DNA of 64,000 nucleotides from Iris pallida (GCA_029216955.1 JANAVB010005597.1:48028703-48092702); one strand, 5' to 3'; counted from the first letter of the stretch, positions 45,945 through 58,651 are shown. Notes: generated from the sequence alone by a model not told the origin. Made by a program: numbers and translations.

Positions 45945-47427
45945 CATGAGAGAGGGGGAGCGATTACTCGAAACCCTAATCCAACTCCCTCCCGCGCTCA
46001 CCCCAGTCACCCTGGCGGTCGCTCGCTGCCGTCGCCACCACGTGCGGCCGGACCACCGCCGCAACCGAGCTGCCGTGCGCTGAAACAGAGCGCTGACAAC
46101 AGCAGCAACCACGTCGATTGCGCTACGATTTTCTTCCACCCCGCTCCACCATTTTTCGATCTACTTGAACAGGTAAGAAGCTAACCTATCCCCCTTCAAC
46201 CCCATAGGATAGTTTCGAGGTGAATCGAACCGAATTCGACTGGAAATCAATCCTAAAGTTGCCAAGAAATCTGTTAGAAACAGAACGGTATAGGCACTCG
46301 AGACCTTAATTTAGAAGGCTAATTCATGACAGGATAAATAGGGTTATTGAAATCTATTCAAACACAGTTAAAGACAACCTATAGGGCTTCGAACCCTTTT
46401 TCGTATAATCGGATTTCGTCGACTGTGTGTCGAGAAATCGGACGTTCAAAACTGATAAAAACCTGTTTTCAATATATTAAAAATATAGAAATTCCTTCGA
46501 TACGACGTGCGTCCCGCCAATTCGGGCGACGTGGTCACAAACCGAAAGCATCGAAAGGTGTGTAACGGCTTCGTGGCCGTGTGGGCTTTGACGGAATTCA
46601 AATTGGTTGCGTGTACGCGACGAATTTGATCCGTATCCGTCAAAATTTACCGTATCGACCACTTTGCACAAACTCTAATTACTTTGTGCACGTTCGTCAG
46701 ATCGAGACGAAACTTACGCCAACAGGATCGTATCATTTTTCTGGTCCTGTATGCCAAGTTTGGTCCGATTCTGAGACAGTTGAATCGGAACGCCGTTTTG
46801 CGGGCCCCACGGTCCGATTCAACGGGCGATTTTGTGCTCGGCCCACCGGAATTCAAAATTGGACATACCGTTGGGTTCGTATCATCAAAACGAATTCGTA
46901 GACATGTAGTTTGACGACTTTAGAGACCATTGACTCTGGCACACTTTTTGGTGCGAAGCGGGTCCAACGGCGGACATCGTTTTTGCCCGAAATTACCGTT
47001 TTGCCCCTGTGTCCAGAATTGGACTTAAGGACAGACAATTCTAGCTAATTTGACTATTTTGAGAACGTTGGTAATATTTATTTCAGCATCTGGAGACTTC
47101 TACATGTGTTGACTGATTGTGGCTTATTGAGTGGTATGGTATTATTGGTTTCACCAGCTAAGGACCTCAGGCAAGTGCACTTTCTGATTGCTTTTCGATT
47201 CATAGTAGTCTTTTCATTTCATGTCTATACATATATCTTGCTGTTTGTTGACACGCTCGTCACACGGAGTAGTCGGGAGGGGAAATATCTTAGTAGACAT
47301 GTGGACTACCCAGAAATATCCCCCGTGTCTTTCGTGGAGAATAGTAGCTGCATACGACACGTGCAGGGTGCCTGATTTACTCTCTAGCCGTTCACATGTC
47401 GAAACGGATATTTCATACCACATAGGT
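45747..47427 (+). repeat. Family B left LTR, first part
   Basis: 46925-47170 matches 9325-9575. A TA tract at 45912-45943 sits just before ACATGAGAGAGGG and CGAAACCCTAATCC, where a TATA box and transcript start would be expected, so the tract may be an expanded TATA box. Short open frames are not convincing genes. Confidence 0.72.
47423..47427 (+). repeat. Target duplication of solo LTR C (left)
   Basis: TAGGT, repeated exactly at 50245-50249. Confidence 0.92.
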
Positions 47428-50244
47428 TGTCACGCCCCAGTACCGGAATACTGAGACGGACTAGGCCAGCTACACCGTATGAGGTATATAAACGTCATAC
47501 GGCGATCGTGGCTGTCAAGAGACAAGGGGGTGCATGCTACAATCAGGTCTCCTATGGCCCCACAGAGCATCTATGTCTCAATCAATCAAAACAAGAAACA
47601 GTAAATATTGATCATATAAGACAAAGCAGTAAGGCGTCCCCGACGCTTCATCAAAATGATTCATGAGTCTAGCTTTACAAAATGATGAGCTAGTTCCGAG
47701 AGTCAATAGTACATAACTATAGTCAGCTGCAATCTGATTTAATTACAATTATGCAAAGGAAACTAGTGTCCAGAACTGCCGGCTAAACAAGTGTCGATGG
47801 CTAAACGCCAAGTACAAAATAGAAGATATCAGAGCGGTGAAGAAGAAACCCACTTATGGTCCCTGGCGCCCATACTCCTGGTGTGCACCATTATTCGGGT
47901 GGAAGGCTAGACCCTCTGGCGCTGCTACGAGATCTGGCCAAAAAAAACCAGCGGGGTCAGGCCCCGAATAGCAAGTACCACAAGGAAGCACAAAAGAGTG
48001 AGATAAAACCCAATGAGTTAAATAAGACCTGATTCATGAGTTATAGGCTTATACCATATCATCGAGACAATACGACACCCTTACAACCAAACAAGGACAA
48101 ACGGTGCCAATATCGTGCCGAGATAAGATATATCCTATAACCATGGGCAGGTGAAGGGCTTCTGATCGCGACTTCGGTCCATAGCCTATCGCAGCACAAT
48201 AGCCCAACCCAATAACCAAACAAGGACATGGGTTGGACCACGCACCACGATAGTCCATGTTCCTCAGTTGCTAACAAAAGATAACATATCACAAACAAGT
48301 CAGCTTACAAGCGGCCATTCAAATCCTATGGCTTTCTACGATTTGCCTGAGTTATCCCAGTAATGCAATATATATATATAGGAATCCTCAGATCGTATCG
48401 CATTCCAGCAGGGCTAGCCAAACCATTATATACAAGCAAGCACGAAATGCACCGGTCCCTCGAAAGGCCACCACGCTCGAATAAGCAGTAACGGTTCCAG
48501 CTCTCCTATAGGAAGAGCTGGCTCGGCAGTCACAAATCAGATACCGCACTCCACTAGTGCGGATGACTATACAGTATCCGAGGCGGCCAACCCGACGCGC
48601 CAGGACGGGACCCAGGGCGGCTGGTGACGTACGATCTCGAGATTCTGTTTCCTCCCAATGCTTCTACCAATTTAAGTTGCTTAGATTAACCCTATCTCGA
48701 TATTGGAATTACATGTCGTGGTCACATGGTCATCCTCCTATATGTCGTACCATAGTACGTGTACCCTAAGTATGAATTCATATCGGCTCAATCTAGATCC
48801 ATGCTTAGTGTAATGCATCAAACAACAATCAACATACTACGACACTATTACTGACCAATTACCATGACTTGCTGGAAGGTACACATGTATTGACATATAA
48901 CACGAATGATCACTTAGCACGTAGAGTCACACCTCAGTGCACTCATTAAATAGCACCGCAGTGCATACTAGTATTGCATCTCAATACACACTTAGAATAG
49001 GTACCAGCACGTATACAGGTAATCAGGTCAGGAACACGGTCAAGTCAGGAAGTCACGTGGACCCCTCGTGACATAAAAGTCATATATGAATTCTGGTTAA
49101 AGTGAGACATGAGGACCCTTGAAGCCAATACAAAGATCTACAACTTTCATATTTTGAGTTTTTCAAGATTCTAGCTACAAAACAACTTAAACAGGCAAAA
49201 ACAGTGAAATAGAGCATTCCGGCGCATGGTATTCCTGCACCATTGGCGCATGGGATTTCTGCACAATCGGCGCATGGGATTCCTGCACAATCGGTGCATG
49301 GGATTTCTGCACCATCGGCGCATGGGATTCCTGCACAATCGGCGCATGGGATTCCTGCACCATCGGCGCATGGGATTCCTGCACCATCGGCGCATGGGAT
49401 TCCTGCACAATCGGCGGATAGGATGCGTTGCCGGGACTTCACAGTGCATGCCCTCCCGGCGCATGGCCTTCCGGGCGCATGGGGGTCATCGTCCCCAAAC
49501 AGCAAGTTCAGCCATGAAAGTTCCGAAAACTTGCCATGGCCATAACTTCCTCATCCGAAGTCGAAATCAAGCGAAACAAAAGCCAAAACTGAATGAAATT
49601 AAATTCTCTACAACATAGAACCATTAGTTTTCGAAAACAACCAAGTTTGATAGATCAAAATCATGGAAATCCATAAAACCCTAGTTATAGAAACTTAGAT
49701 CTACACCAAACTAGCCATTAAAATCAAAAACTCCAAGAACTAAACTTGTAGAGAATGAAGAGAAGAACAATATAGACAAATAATATCTAAGAAAAATCAA
49801 GAAATGAAAAATGCAAGAATCTCTCCATTTGGTGCAAGATGTACTTGCCTATTGGTTGGGAGGAAAAGAAATAAGAAGAGTGAATGAGGAGAGAGAGTGA
49901 GGAAGAGAATATATATATAGGGGTTGGGTTGACTCAAAAAAACCCTAATCTTAAGCATGCTCCTAACCATGTGACTAATGACATGTTAAGGCTACATGAT
50001 ACAACTAATTAAATTAAATAAATAAAATCCTAACCACAACACGGTTCAGAAATCTTATCATCGAAACAGTGAACCACGCCTACAACCAGACAAGGACAAG
50101 AAGTGGCACACTAATCTGCGACGAGATACTGTTCCATGCCATGGCCAGTTACAAATACAGGATAAATGCAATAAAGATACAGGTGCCAGATACCATATAC
50201 ATGAAAAATCAAAAATTTACGTATTCCGGAAACGGGGAGTGACA
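47428..50244 (-). mobile_element. Family C solo LTR
   Basis: 2817-bp LTR in reverse orientation, from TGTCACGCCCCAG to GGGGAGTGACA, bounded by TAGGT duplications and with no internal region. This is the classic product of recombination between the two LTRs of one element. It is a distant relative of the family A LTR: the block CTGTTTTTGCC..ATGAAAGTT.TAGATCTTTG is shared, in the same order relative to a minisatellite. AACCAAACAAGGAC-type words occur three times (48086, 48216, 50077), as in the A module. Confidence 0.92.
49221..49412. repeat. 24-bp minisatellite in family C LTR
   Basis: Eight consecutive copies of a 24-bp unit built on GGCGCATGGGATTCCTG and CACMATC, followed by a broken ninth. 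All six frames stay open across it because 24 is a multiple of three, which produces spurious octapeptide-repeat frames. Confidence 0.95.
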
Positions 50245-50249
50245 TAGGT

Positions 50250-50710
50250 AGTTGTCTTTTATTTATTTTTTCTTTTCTTCTCCATCGTGCCACGTCATCA
50301 GTTATCTTCCAGTTTTTATCTCTTATATGTTATTTTCATGTCTTGTTAATTCTATTGTGTTTTTGCATTGCCGTCGATTTGTGTACTTGTTCCATTCCTG
50401 ACTGAAACCAACATTTTTCAGGTTTAGCCGCGATCACTCTTAGCACTGGGAAGACATGGGTATGCTGAGGCCGACCTAGATAGTGGAACTAGTTGTCATT
50501 TTCATTAATTGTGAGAACTTTGTATTTTCTTTAAATATAAATCTTGTAAATGTTGTAATAAACTTAGAAACGTGAATGAGCAGCAAATATCATATTTTGT
50601 GATTTTGAGCATTTATTTCTTGCGGGCTTGACAGCGTTCTACCGTCGACTCTACGGCGTAGGCTGGCTTGGACACGTCTCGTATCCGAAAAGCGGGTGCA
50701 GGTCGTGACA
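50250..50710 (+). repeat. Family B left LTR, second part
   Basis: Continues the LTR after the nested solo LTR and ends GCAGGTCGTGACA. Matches 53316-53719 closely and 10100-10925 apart from the MITE there. Confidence 0.85.
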
Positions 50711-53311
50711 AGTTTTTGTAGTGGCCCATGCAGGTCAGTTTTCGCAAAAGATTGCGAACTCGTGATGGTATTTAAGTTAGTCGTACCATTGCGAGCCTGC
50801 GCCCAGGAAATGCTCATTCACAATTAGGATTAAAATAAATTAGGAGAATAACTAGGACTAGGAGTCCCTTGTTCAAATTGACCGTTGGGTAGTTAAGGTT
50901 ATTAGTTAGGCCATGCAATTTAGATAGCTTGCTAGATCCCTATAGGTACACTATTACTTTTGATATGACAATGTGATCCAATGTGGATATACTATTCGCT
51001 TGGTATGTTAGACTTGCCTAGAATTAAGGCGTTAATTTTGATAAACTGTTTAATTTTCTTTTGCTTTATTAGATATAAATCTTATATCATAAGTTAAAAA
51101 TTGTTTATTTTAAATTCTCTTTTACTGTAAGGAAATTTCTGATTCTGTTATTCCTGTATGAATCCCGAGTTAGATTTGATTCAAAGTTTTTCCCTCATCC
51201 ATTTGAAATATATATGAGATAAAGATTATGATGTTTTTACTTCACTTGTCTTCAGATATTTCCTTCCGACCAGTCTTTTGTTTTAAGGATTGATACTTAT
51301 AGGCAGAGGTTACACTTTCTATCATAGCTAATTAGTTTGAACTCTAGCAGCTCCTTGAAGTCCTTAGGAATATTGTTAGAGTAATTAAAGACTGCGATGA
51401 CTAGACAGCAGCGCACTGTCGCCAATTACCTGAGAGCGGAGAGTGTGGGCTCACTGCAGCCAGCAGCGCACTAGCAAGGCACAACCCACAGAATTGAAAT
51501 TATTTCAAAGAATTATACCCTAGTTGACCTCTTTAGATCTTAGATACTCTTGTGTCAAAGTAAGGTAGAGTACCGGATAGCCTATCATAATTGAATCACG
51601 AAACCAAGGGTTTGCCACAGCCAGAGTATACGGGTGAGGTATAATTCTCGGTAAAATGATTTCAGACGTGATTACAAGTTTAGGATACTATAGAGGGTAG
51701 GAAAATGCCATGTGTGTCCCATAAGATCCAAAGCCAATACTAGTGGAAGTTCTGTAGCATGTCTTCCAACCTCGCATTATGTGGTCATGGTGACCTAGCG
51801 ACGAGGTAATTGACTGACACTAATAGGTTTACTTGGAGTATAGAATTCAGAAGTCCATAACCCATTAGTCGACCAAGGCCTTATGAATAGAAGATAGTAG
51901 GATTGACTGTATAAGCAATAACACCGGGTAAGGTTTTGATTTTTCCAAAACTCAATCTACTTATTCCTCCGTTCAAAAATCTCGCATATTTATATTTTGA
52001 CTCTCTTGACCAATGCTGCTATTACAGCCTAGTTTTTGCAAGCTTACTCTTTATCGAGCTTGAATTCAAGACATATGTTTATTGGGGACGCCCGCTAACA
52101 TATTGTCTAATCAGAATCATTGTATTACGGTCTGATCAACCATGATGCAATTGGTTCGCTCTTCATCTAATTACCCTACGTGGATTGAGATGTAGACGTC
52201 TTCAGGATCTCATCCGCGACTGCTTTGACAATTCCTCTTGAATTATATATCCGCCTAATTGAATCACGTAAATTTTGTTCAGTGACATCTCCCTTGAACC
52301 CTATTGATTTGTCTTTCACTGATTTGGAAAGACGAAAGCTTACAATTGGTAGAGAGATACAGGGTATCCCCATGACTATGATGGTTGTATACACAAGGGT
52401 AATTACCATCGGCCAGCCAGGTGACTAGAACCTTGCCTTAAGTTACTCGTCCTCCATTCGACACTAAACCTCTTATCTTAATCTTCTGGTCATTGGAGTC
52501 CGAGAATGATTAGGATCTTTCCCCTTGACCAAATGCCAACATAGGAGACTACCTATTCTCCAGAGACCAAATATTGTGAGCCTCTAATCATTTGTTTAAA
52601 AGCTTGCTTCAACTAGAACCCTTGTGACAGAAGTCTGGCAGGTTTAACCCCAATAGAAATTCACGACTCAGTTGTTAGAAATCTTTTCATATGATGTGCC
52701 TTGGAGTTGGTTACCCCGTCGACAACCCAGGTATACTGTGGACGAGTAGGTCATTCTATTTTACCGAACATATGTCATTTCACACGCACTCATTTTCCAT
52801 TTATTGAGGAACGACCCTTGACTTGACTTATATCTACCGTATCCCGATACGTCGTACCTTATTCTTTATTAACAAGAGTCGAGGTACAATATTCGGACTT
52901 CGGAATTCTTCTAACCTTACCATTCCTAAAAATCATATCCTAGCTTCTAAGGTGGGTAGATTGTAAGCCCTAAAATTTTGGGATATATGAAGATTATCGA
53001 TTGGTCGAAATAATTCCCATTAGGATGATAATTAGTGCCCCATGGACTCCCACTTTCCATTTAGATCATTTTGTGTCCCCGGCCGTGTCATTAATATTCG
53101 GAGCATGAGACCAACTGTTACCTTCCAACAAATTTCATATACAAGATCTAGACGAGTCCACCTTCATCTAGGTATATCATGTCCCACTCAAACTCGTCCT
53201 TTTGTACTCTATTTTTGGGGTACGACTTTCAGGTTAAAAGGACTAGTTATAACCTTTACCATAGTACCGATATACTTTCCAAGCTCCATTAGAGCCTTGA
53301 CCACGACCCCA
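50711..53311 (+). other. Family B internal region, non-coding
   Basis: 2.6 kb with no recognisable retroelement protein; open frames are under 80 codons. A short block near 52700 (CATATGATGTGCCTTGGAGT) resembles part of the family D LTR (near 32570), so part of this region may be an old D-like fragment. Confidence 0.5.
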
Positions 53312-53719
53312 TTTCTTCCAATTTTTATCTCTCATATGTTATTTTCATGTCTTGTTAATTCTATTTGTGTTTTCGTATTGCCGTCGGTTTGTGTACTTGT
53401 TCTATTCCTGACTGAAAACCAACATTTTTCAGGTTTAGCCGTGATCACTCTTAGCACTGGGAAGACATGGGTATGTTGAGGCCGACCTAGATAGTGGAAT
53501 TAGTTGTCATTTTCATTAATTGTGAGAACTTGTATTTTCTTTAAATATAAATCTTGTAATGTTGTAATAAACTTAGAAACGTAAATGAGCAGCAAATATC
53601 ATATTTTGTGATTTTGAGCATTTATTTCTTGCGGGCTTGACAGCGTTCTACCGCCGACTCTACGGCGTAGGCTGGCTTGGACACGTCTCGTATCCGAAAA
53701 GCGGGTGCGGATCGTGACA
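53312..53719 (+). repeat. Family B right LTR, end fragment
   Basis: About 400 bp matching the last part of the left LTR and ending GCGGATCGTGACA. The first 1.7 kb of the LTR is missing. At the Tourist MITE site it has the empty form CACTCTTAGCACTGGG. Confidence 0.85.
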
Positions 53720-54606
53720 ATGCTTTATGAAGCATTTATGCGGGCGACATCTATGACTTAGGCTACGTTCATAACTTCGCCTACTCAACCAACTTTCCTT
53801 CTCCCAAGCCACGGGACGAAGGACCGAGTATCATTTTCAAAGCACGCCGTGCACCAACTCTACGCCGACCGTTGGACCTTTCCATATTCTAACTCAATTC
53901 AACCCGTCGGTATTATTCCCTTTAGATATGTGAATTCATCTTTTTATTATCAAGCCTACTTGTGCAAGTTGAAAACATGCAATTTATTATGTGAAGGCTA
54001 AGATGAGGCAAGTTCACCGAAACTATCCCACCTGAGCGAGCGGTCGCCTCGACCGAGCGATGTCTCTGAGCAGCCGTTGTAAGGCTAAGTCCGAACGCCA
54101 TTGGCGTTCCGATTCCTCCGATTGACTGAGCGGGACGGGAAACTACATCATACACCACTCAGAAAAAGTTTCGTCCTCGAAACTAACTGAGTACTTACTC
54201 ATCGACTCATCACTCGACTGTTCAACGACTCTCGCACACATTTCTCCTATGCGTTTTCTCAATCCGAGCGACTCCGTGCTACCCTCAATCCTTTCTTCAA
54301 AACTCACGATCTTAAAATCCTCGACACTTTCCCGTTCCTCAATTCTCACTTTATTCAACGTATCACTTAGTTGGATCGTACACATATTCTAGGCGTCCCC
54401 AAAATACATGTATTTCAGCTAAGCCTCGTGATAGAGAATCCACCATCACCACTCGAGTCGGATCGTGCACATATTCGGGCATTCCTGATATACATGCATG
54501 TCAACCGATACTCGCGAGTGGTGTCTCCACAAATCCTACCACTTTGCACTCGGACGTCTGCCTAACCGATAGGCTATGTCTTTCCGTCAGTATTGGAATC
54601 ATAGTT
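53720..54606 (-). mobile_element. Family D2 fragment, left piece
   Basis: 53720-54147 is a diverged copy of the right end of the D LTR (compare 32735-33142), ending AACTACA. 54148-54606 matches the start of the D internal region (compare 33143-33590). It is interrupted by element F and appears to resume at 63480. Confidence 0.8.
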
Positions 54607-56532
54607 TGTCACGACCCGCTACCCAAATTGTTGGGCCGGGCCGAGTCATGTCCAGCCTACGCTTGAGATAAAGCACAGTAAGCTGTTCTAGTAGCAACAA
54701 GATAAGACTAAATGTGCTAACAGTTCTATAAATAAGAGTCATAAATGCTCCAAACACAAAAGTCATCTCATAGAAATAGAGAGTCCAAGTACAAGTCCGA
54801 AATATAAAACTGGATACAGGTCCAGTTACAAAATACGTAGTCTAATACATGACTACACTAAATATCCCGAGCAACTACACAAACTAGACGAGTTTCCCCG
54901 CAGGTACATCCTCGTAAGACAAAGCCTGGTCCTCGGCAGTATCTCCATAATACGAGTCACAGAGCAACTCCTCCTCAGTAAGAATACCTACAACGTTATC
55001 CTGTCAGGACAGGAGCAAGTACTGATTCTAACAAACTAGCATATGAAACATGGAAATGAACACAAGAGGAATAAACTGGAAACATGGCATCACATAATCT
55101 ATCATAGCAAGGACACATATGTCATAGAGACAGATATATATATAATGTTTAAAACTGTAGCAGGTACGTGATCGTCAATAGGTGTACAATGTGCAGGGGC
55201 ACATGTAAATAAAATGTACATACGTACAAGTATACAGGCATAGGTGTACCTCCGTACAGAAATGCCGGATAATGGCCTACGGCGCAGTAACATGTAAAAT
55301 GAAACTTGCTCGGTACGTATAAGGGGGCATGATCACGTACTCTACTATCAGTTTTCCCATAACCCAGATTCTAATCATGTGAGAGATGTATAAAGACTGT
55401 TCTAAGCATGATAGTGACTGAAGGTAAATACAACATGTGAACATTTTAACTTGCTACCCCAAGGATCAGCATTTAACATGGTTTGATAACAGTTCATAGA
55501 TGTAACAATATGTAAAGTTTGTAGAGGTACTTGCCTTTTGCAAAGCAAGCTGCGATAAAAATGCTATAGATGCTTGGTAACTCGTCACTGTAGAAATAAA
55601 TACATAAACTTAGTTTTTATACTAAGTTAAACACTAAGACACTAAGTGGTGCAACACGACTTGTGACTGGGCACCTAGCCAAAATGATGACTTTAACATA
55701 GGAGACCAATGTGGGGTGACTCAATACTATAACTAACTTTCTAGGGCCTTTACACTAGTGCGGGGTGGGGTTCAATACGACTAAAACTCAAATTAACACA
55801 AAACATTAAAAGTCGTAACTATTCAATAAATAAATCAACTGTACACTGTGTTCCAACAATTTTTGAGATAGACAAAAAGCTCAATTTTACATAAAATAAA
55901 GTACCAAAATGATCCTTGTTAATTATAGAAATTTATTATAATTTTTTTGGAATTTATTAACCAGTACATGTATTTTATAAAAATCAGTTTTCATAAGTAC
56001 ACAGAAAATGAGTTCTGGTTTCATATGCCAAAACAGTGGCAAAACTGTAAATTAAATACTGTAAAAATTATGCTAAATTAGCTAAATTAACATAGTATCT
56101 AAATACTATTTTTTCATAATTTTAACAGCAATTAAAGTATTTTTAGAAATTTAAAAACAGCATGGTACACAATCTGAAATTAAATAATTAATTATCTGCG
56201 TATTTTGTTTATGTACATAATTTGAACCAGAGTTCAAATACAGGACCCAAGGCCATGAATCAAGTCCAATATGACTTGTACAGGTCTTGAATGTGTGAAA
56301 ACACATTTGAGCCCAAAAACTTATGCTAGGCTTGGACACCAAATGGTTGCAGTAATAAAAATACACAAAAATACAAAGAGGTAAAAGTACATAATAAATA
56401 CTAATATTTTAACAATGTGAAATTATACATAGTAGTCATATAAATATGACAAGTATATTTATATATATTAAAGTATAATATATGTACAATATTACGTAAA
56501 TTATAGAGGCTAAATAGTTATGTATACATACA

Positions 56533-56967
56533 TCTCTTATACAAAACACAAAGGTTTTTGAATCCTATGGCTGACTATGCCAAGATAAAGAGTGGTTGGA
56601 ATTTAATCTTGGTGAATCAACGGTTGTGGGGTTTTATGGGGAATCCAAAGAGTGGGGTTTGCACTCATAATGGTTGTGGATGAGCATTATTGAGAGTGGG
56701 ATTTTATGGGGAATGAACATTATTGAGAGTGGGGTTTTATGAGAAATCCAAAGAGTGGGGTTTGCACTCATAATGGTTGTGAATGAGCATTATTGAGAGT
56801 GAGATTTTATGGAAAATCCAAAGAAAATTCACATCCAGCAGTGGTTGGAATTTAATATTTTGATGGGGGTCTCATAATTATTATTGTTCGTTTAAAATTG
56901 GGGGTCCAAGATTTTGAGGGGGAATACCTTAAATGAACCATGCCCTATGGGCACGGGTTATGACTAG
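56533..56967 (+). mobile_element. Small non-autonomous Helitron
   Basis: 435 bp starting TCTCTTATAC after an A and ending CTAG before a T, the Helitron A-TC..CTRR-T rule. Just before the end is a hairpin, CCATGCCC-TAT-GGGCACGG, 7 bases from CTAG. It makes no target duplication. The other F LTR has the uninterrupted sequence ATACATACATATACTTATAT near 62125. The inside holds two diverged tandem copies of a segment rich in GAGTGGGGTTTGCACTC and GAGCATTATTGAGAGTG. No Rep/helicase is encoded. Confidence 0.87.
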
Positions 56968-56978
56968 TATACTTATAT

Positions 56979-56980
<2 letters not shown>

Positions 56981-57043
<63 letters not shown>

Positions 57044-57094
57044 AAATATATATATAAAGAAATAAATATATAATATATACATATACATATATAC

Positions 57095-57178
<84 letters not shown>

Positions 57179-57225
57179 TATATAAAATATATATATATAA
57201 TATATATATATATATATAATATATA

Positions 57226-57298
<73 letters not shown>
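56981..57298. repeat. TA and poly-A tracts in F LTR
   Basis: Long TA tracts flank a run of about 31 A. The corresponding part of the other LTR (62150-62275) has shorter TA tracts and no A run, so these expanded after insertion. Confidence 0.93.
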
Positions 57299-57300
<2 letters not shown>

Positions 57301-57450
57301 CATTAATATACATATATAATAACATTAAATATAACATATATAATAGTATATATATACATACACATATACATATATATGTTAAAAAAATATAATTAAAACA
57401 AAAGAAAAGAAAAGGAAAATAAAATAAAAATAAAACATAACAGAGCCTAA

Positions 57451-57472
57451 GGCTCGAACTCAGGTCACTGAG

Positions 57473-57509
<37 letters not shown>

Positions 57510-57542
57510 GGTTTAAATTCGCGCGCGCTGACCAGTAGGCCA
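57451..57542 (-). promoter_or_regulatory. Pol III-like A and B boxes in F LTR (left copy)
   Basis: On the minus strand TGGCCTACTGG (57532-57542) fits the A box and GAGTTCGAGCC (57451-57461) fits the B box, in the right order. They are separated by a GC/poly-C stretch that includes the 34-base run. The same pair is at 62426-62494 in the other LTR. This looks like a tRNA- or SINE-derived module captured by the LTR. Confidence 0.6.
57474..57507. repeat. Poly-G run of 34
   Basis: Thirty-four consecutive G on the + strand. The homologous place in the other LTR (62452-62463) has about 12. Length may be inaccurate, since such runs are hard to sequence. Confidence 0.9.
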
Positions 57543-58529
57543 ACTCGGGCTCGCTGTTAGAAAATGGTTTAACTTAGATTTATTTAGGTTTTAGTTAATA
57601 TGTTTTAAACCCGATAAAATAAACTCTGTGTCCTGACAGTTAAGGACACATGAGTCGCGTGTCCGTGCTTAGCACGACACGTACGGGTCTAGTCTTTCGT
57701 GTCCAGTCTTACCATCATGCTCGTCAGGACACGGCGAATCACATACGTGAGCACGAGATACGCACGACACAATTTTAGAAGTGTTACTCACGTGTCCGAC
57801 TTCGGGGAGGGTTTCGAAAGCGCTGGACGGCGGAGGAGGCGATGTAGGCGTGGCGCTTAGGTGGCGCTGCGCTGGCCTCGTCGTCGCACTTCGAATGGTG
57901 GTGGTGGATGGGGGTGATAGTCGATGGGGAGGTGGTGCTGTGTTCGCCGAAGTTAGGGTTAGGGTTAGGTCTCATCGGGGAAGAAAGGGGGGTCGGGGTG
58001 GTCGTGGGGTTGTGCTAGAGTTAGGGTCTGGTCCGGGGGGTCCTATTTATAGGGTTACGAGTCGGCTAGGGTCTGTGGCTGGCCGGAAATGGCGAAGAAA
58101 AGGGGGTCGGTCGTCGGCAGCTGGCCAGTCGTGGGGAGGAGAGAGAGAGAGATCGGGGGGGGGGGGGTAGGTAGGTTTTTCAGTAAGGTCCTCAAACTTT
58201 TAGGAATTACAGATAGGTCCAATCCTATCTAAATGCAAATAATAATTTGCAAACCCGAACTAAAACAATTTAATAAATTACAAACTACTATTAAAATAAT
58301 TTAAATATTTACAAAATGCTATTAAAATAATTTAGTTAATTACAAAACTATATTAAAACATTTTAATTAATTACAAAGTGATATATTTTAATTTAAAAAC
58401 TATTTAAAAATCTTTTAAAAATTCTAGAAAATTTCCTAAAATTATAATAAATTATTTTAAGGCTAATTAGGACATTAGCAACTAATTAACACTAATTAAA
58501 TTAATTTTGAAAAAACAGGGGCTGACAAG

Positions 58530-58541
58530 TCTTTCCTCCTT
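58530..58541 (-). promoter_or_regulatory. Polypurine tract, family F
   Basis: On the minus strand AAGGAGGAAAGA lies two bases before the 3' LTR start (TGTCAGCCCC). This confirms minus orientation. Confidence 0.75.
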
Positions 58542-58651
58542 AAAAAATTTCGTTCTCGAAATTCACAAGGATTGAAGATCCTACAATTTTCTAACATAGC
58601 AAGCAATGCAACAAATGACTAAGGCTACGATCGAAACTAACCTCTAAGGTA

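Larger units (their letters stand above)
45747..53719 (+). mobile_element. Family B LTR element, non-coding, with nested solo LTR
   Basis: Left LTR is 45747-47427 plus 50250-50710, split by the family C solo LTR. The internal region is about 50711-53311. The right LTR is only an end fragment, 53312-53719. Both LTR ends read GTGACA after GGGTGCAGG/GGGTGCGGA. The segment after the left LTR (AGTGGCCCATGCAGG) matches the one after the family A LTR at about 1404. No gag or pol was found, so it is a decayed non-autonomous copy. The left boundary (TGATAGGCCAGAGG) is a best guess and no target duplication was found. Confidence 0.75.
54607..58527 (-). repeat. Family F 3' LTR (left copy)
   Basis: 3.9 kb from TGTCACGACCCGC to GGGGCTGACA. 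Homologous to 61374-63479 from about 55766 on. It contains a Helitron (56533-56967), TA tracts (about 56981-57040 and 57100-57175), a run of about 31 A (from 57229), a run of 34 G (57474-57507), pol III-like boxes and GGGTTAGGGTTAGG at about 57956-57969. Confidence 0.88.

Noticed and set aside
49221..49412. CRISPR-like look of regularly spaced repeats.
   Set aside because: Units are head-to-tail without unique spacers, in a plant LTR; this is a minisatellite.
49226..49618. Open frames with octapeptide repeats on both strands over the 24-bp array.
   Set aside because: A 24-bp period keeps all frames open; the array is LTR minisatellite DNA and no gene structure surrounds it.
56929..57337. Open frames of Ile-Tyr and Phe runs.
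   Set aside because: They are translations of TA and poly-A tracts.
57953..57970. GGGTTAGGGTTAGG as an interstitial telomere repeat.
   Set aside because: Only two to three units, and present at the same place in both F LTRs, so it is part of the LTR sequence.
57781..58170. GC-rich open frame rich in Gly and Arg.
   Set aside because: It lies in the F LTR, reads against the element, is present as a disrupted version in the other LTR, and has no domain.
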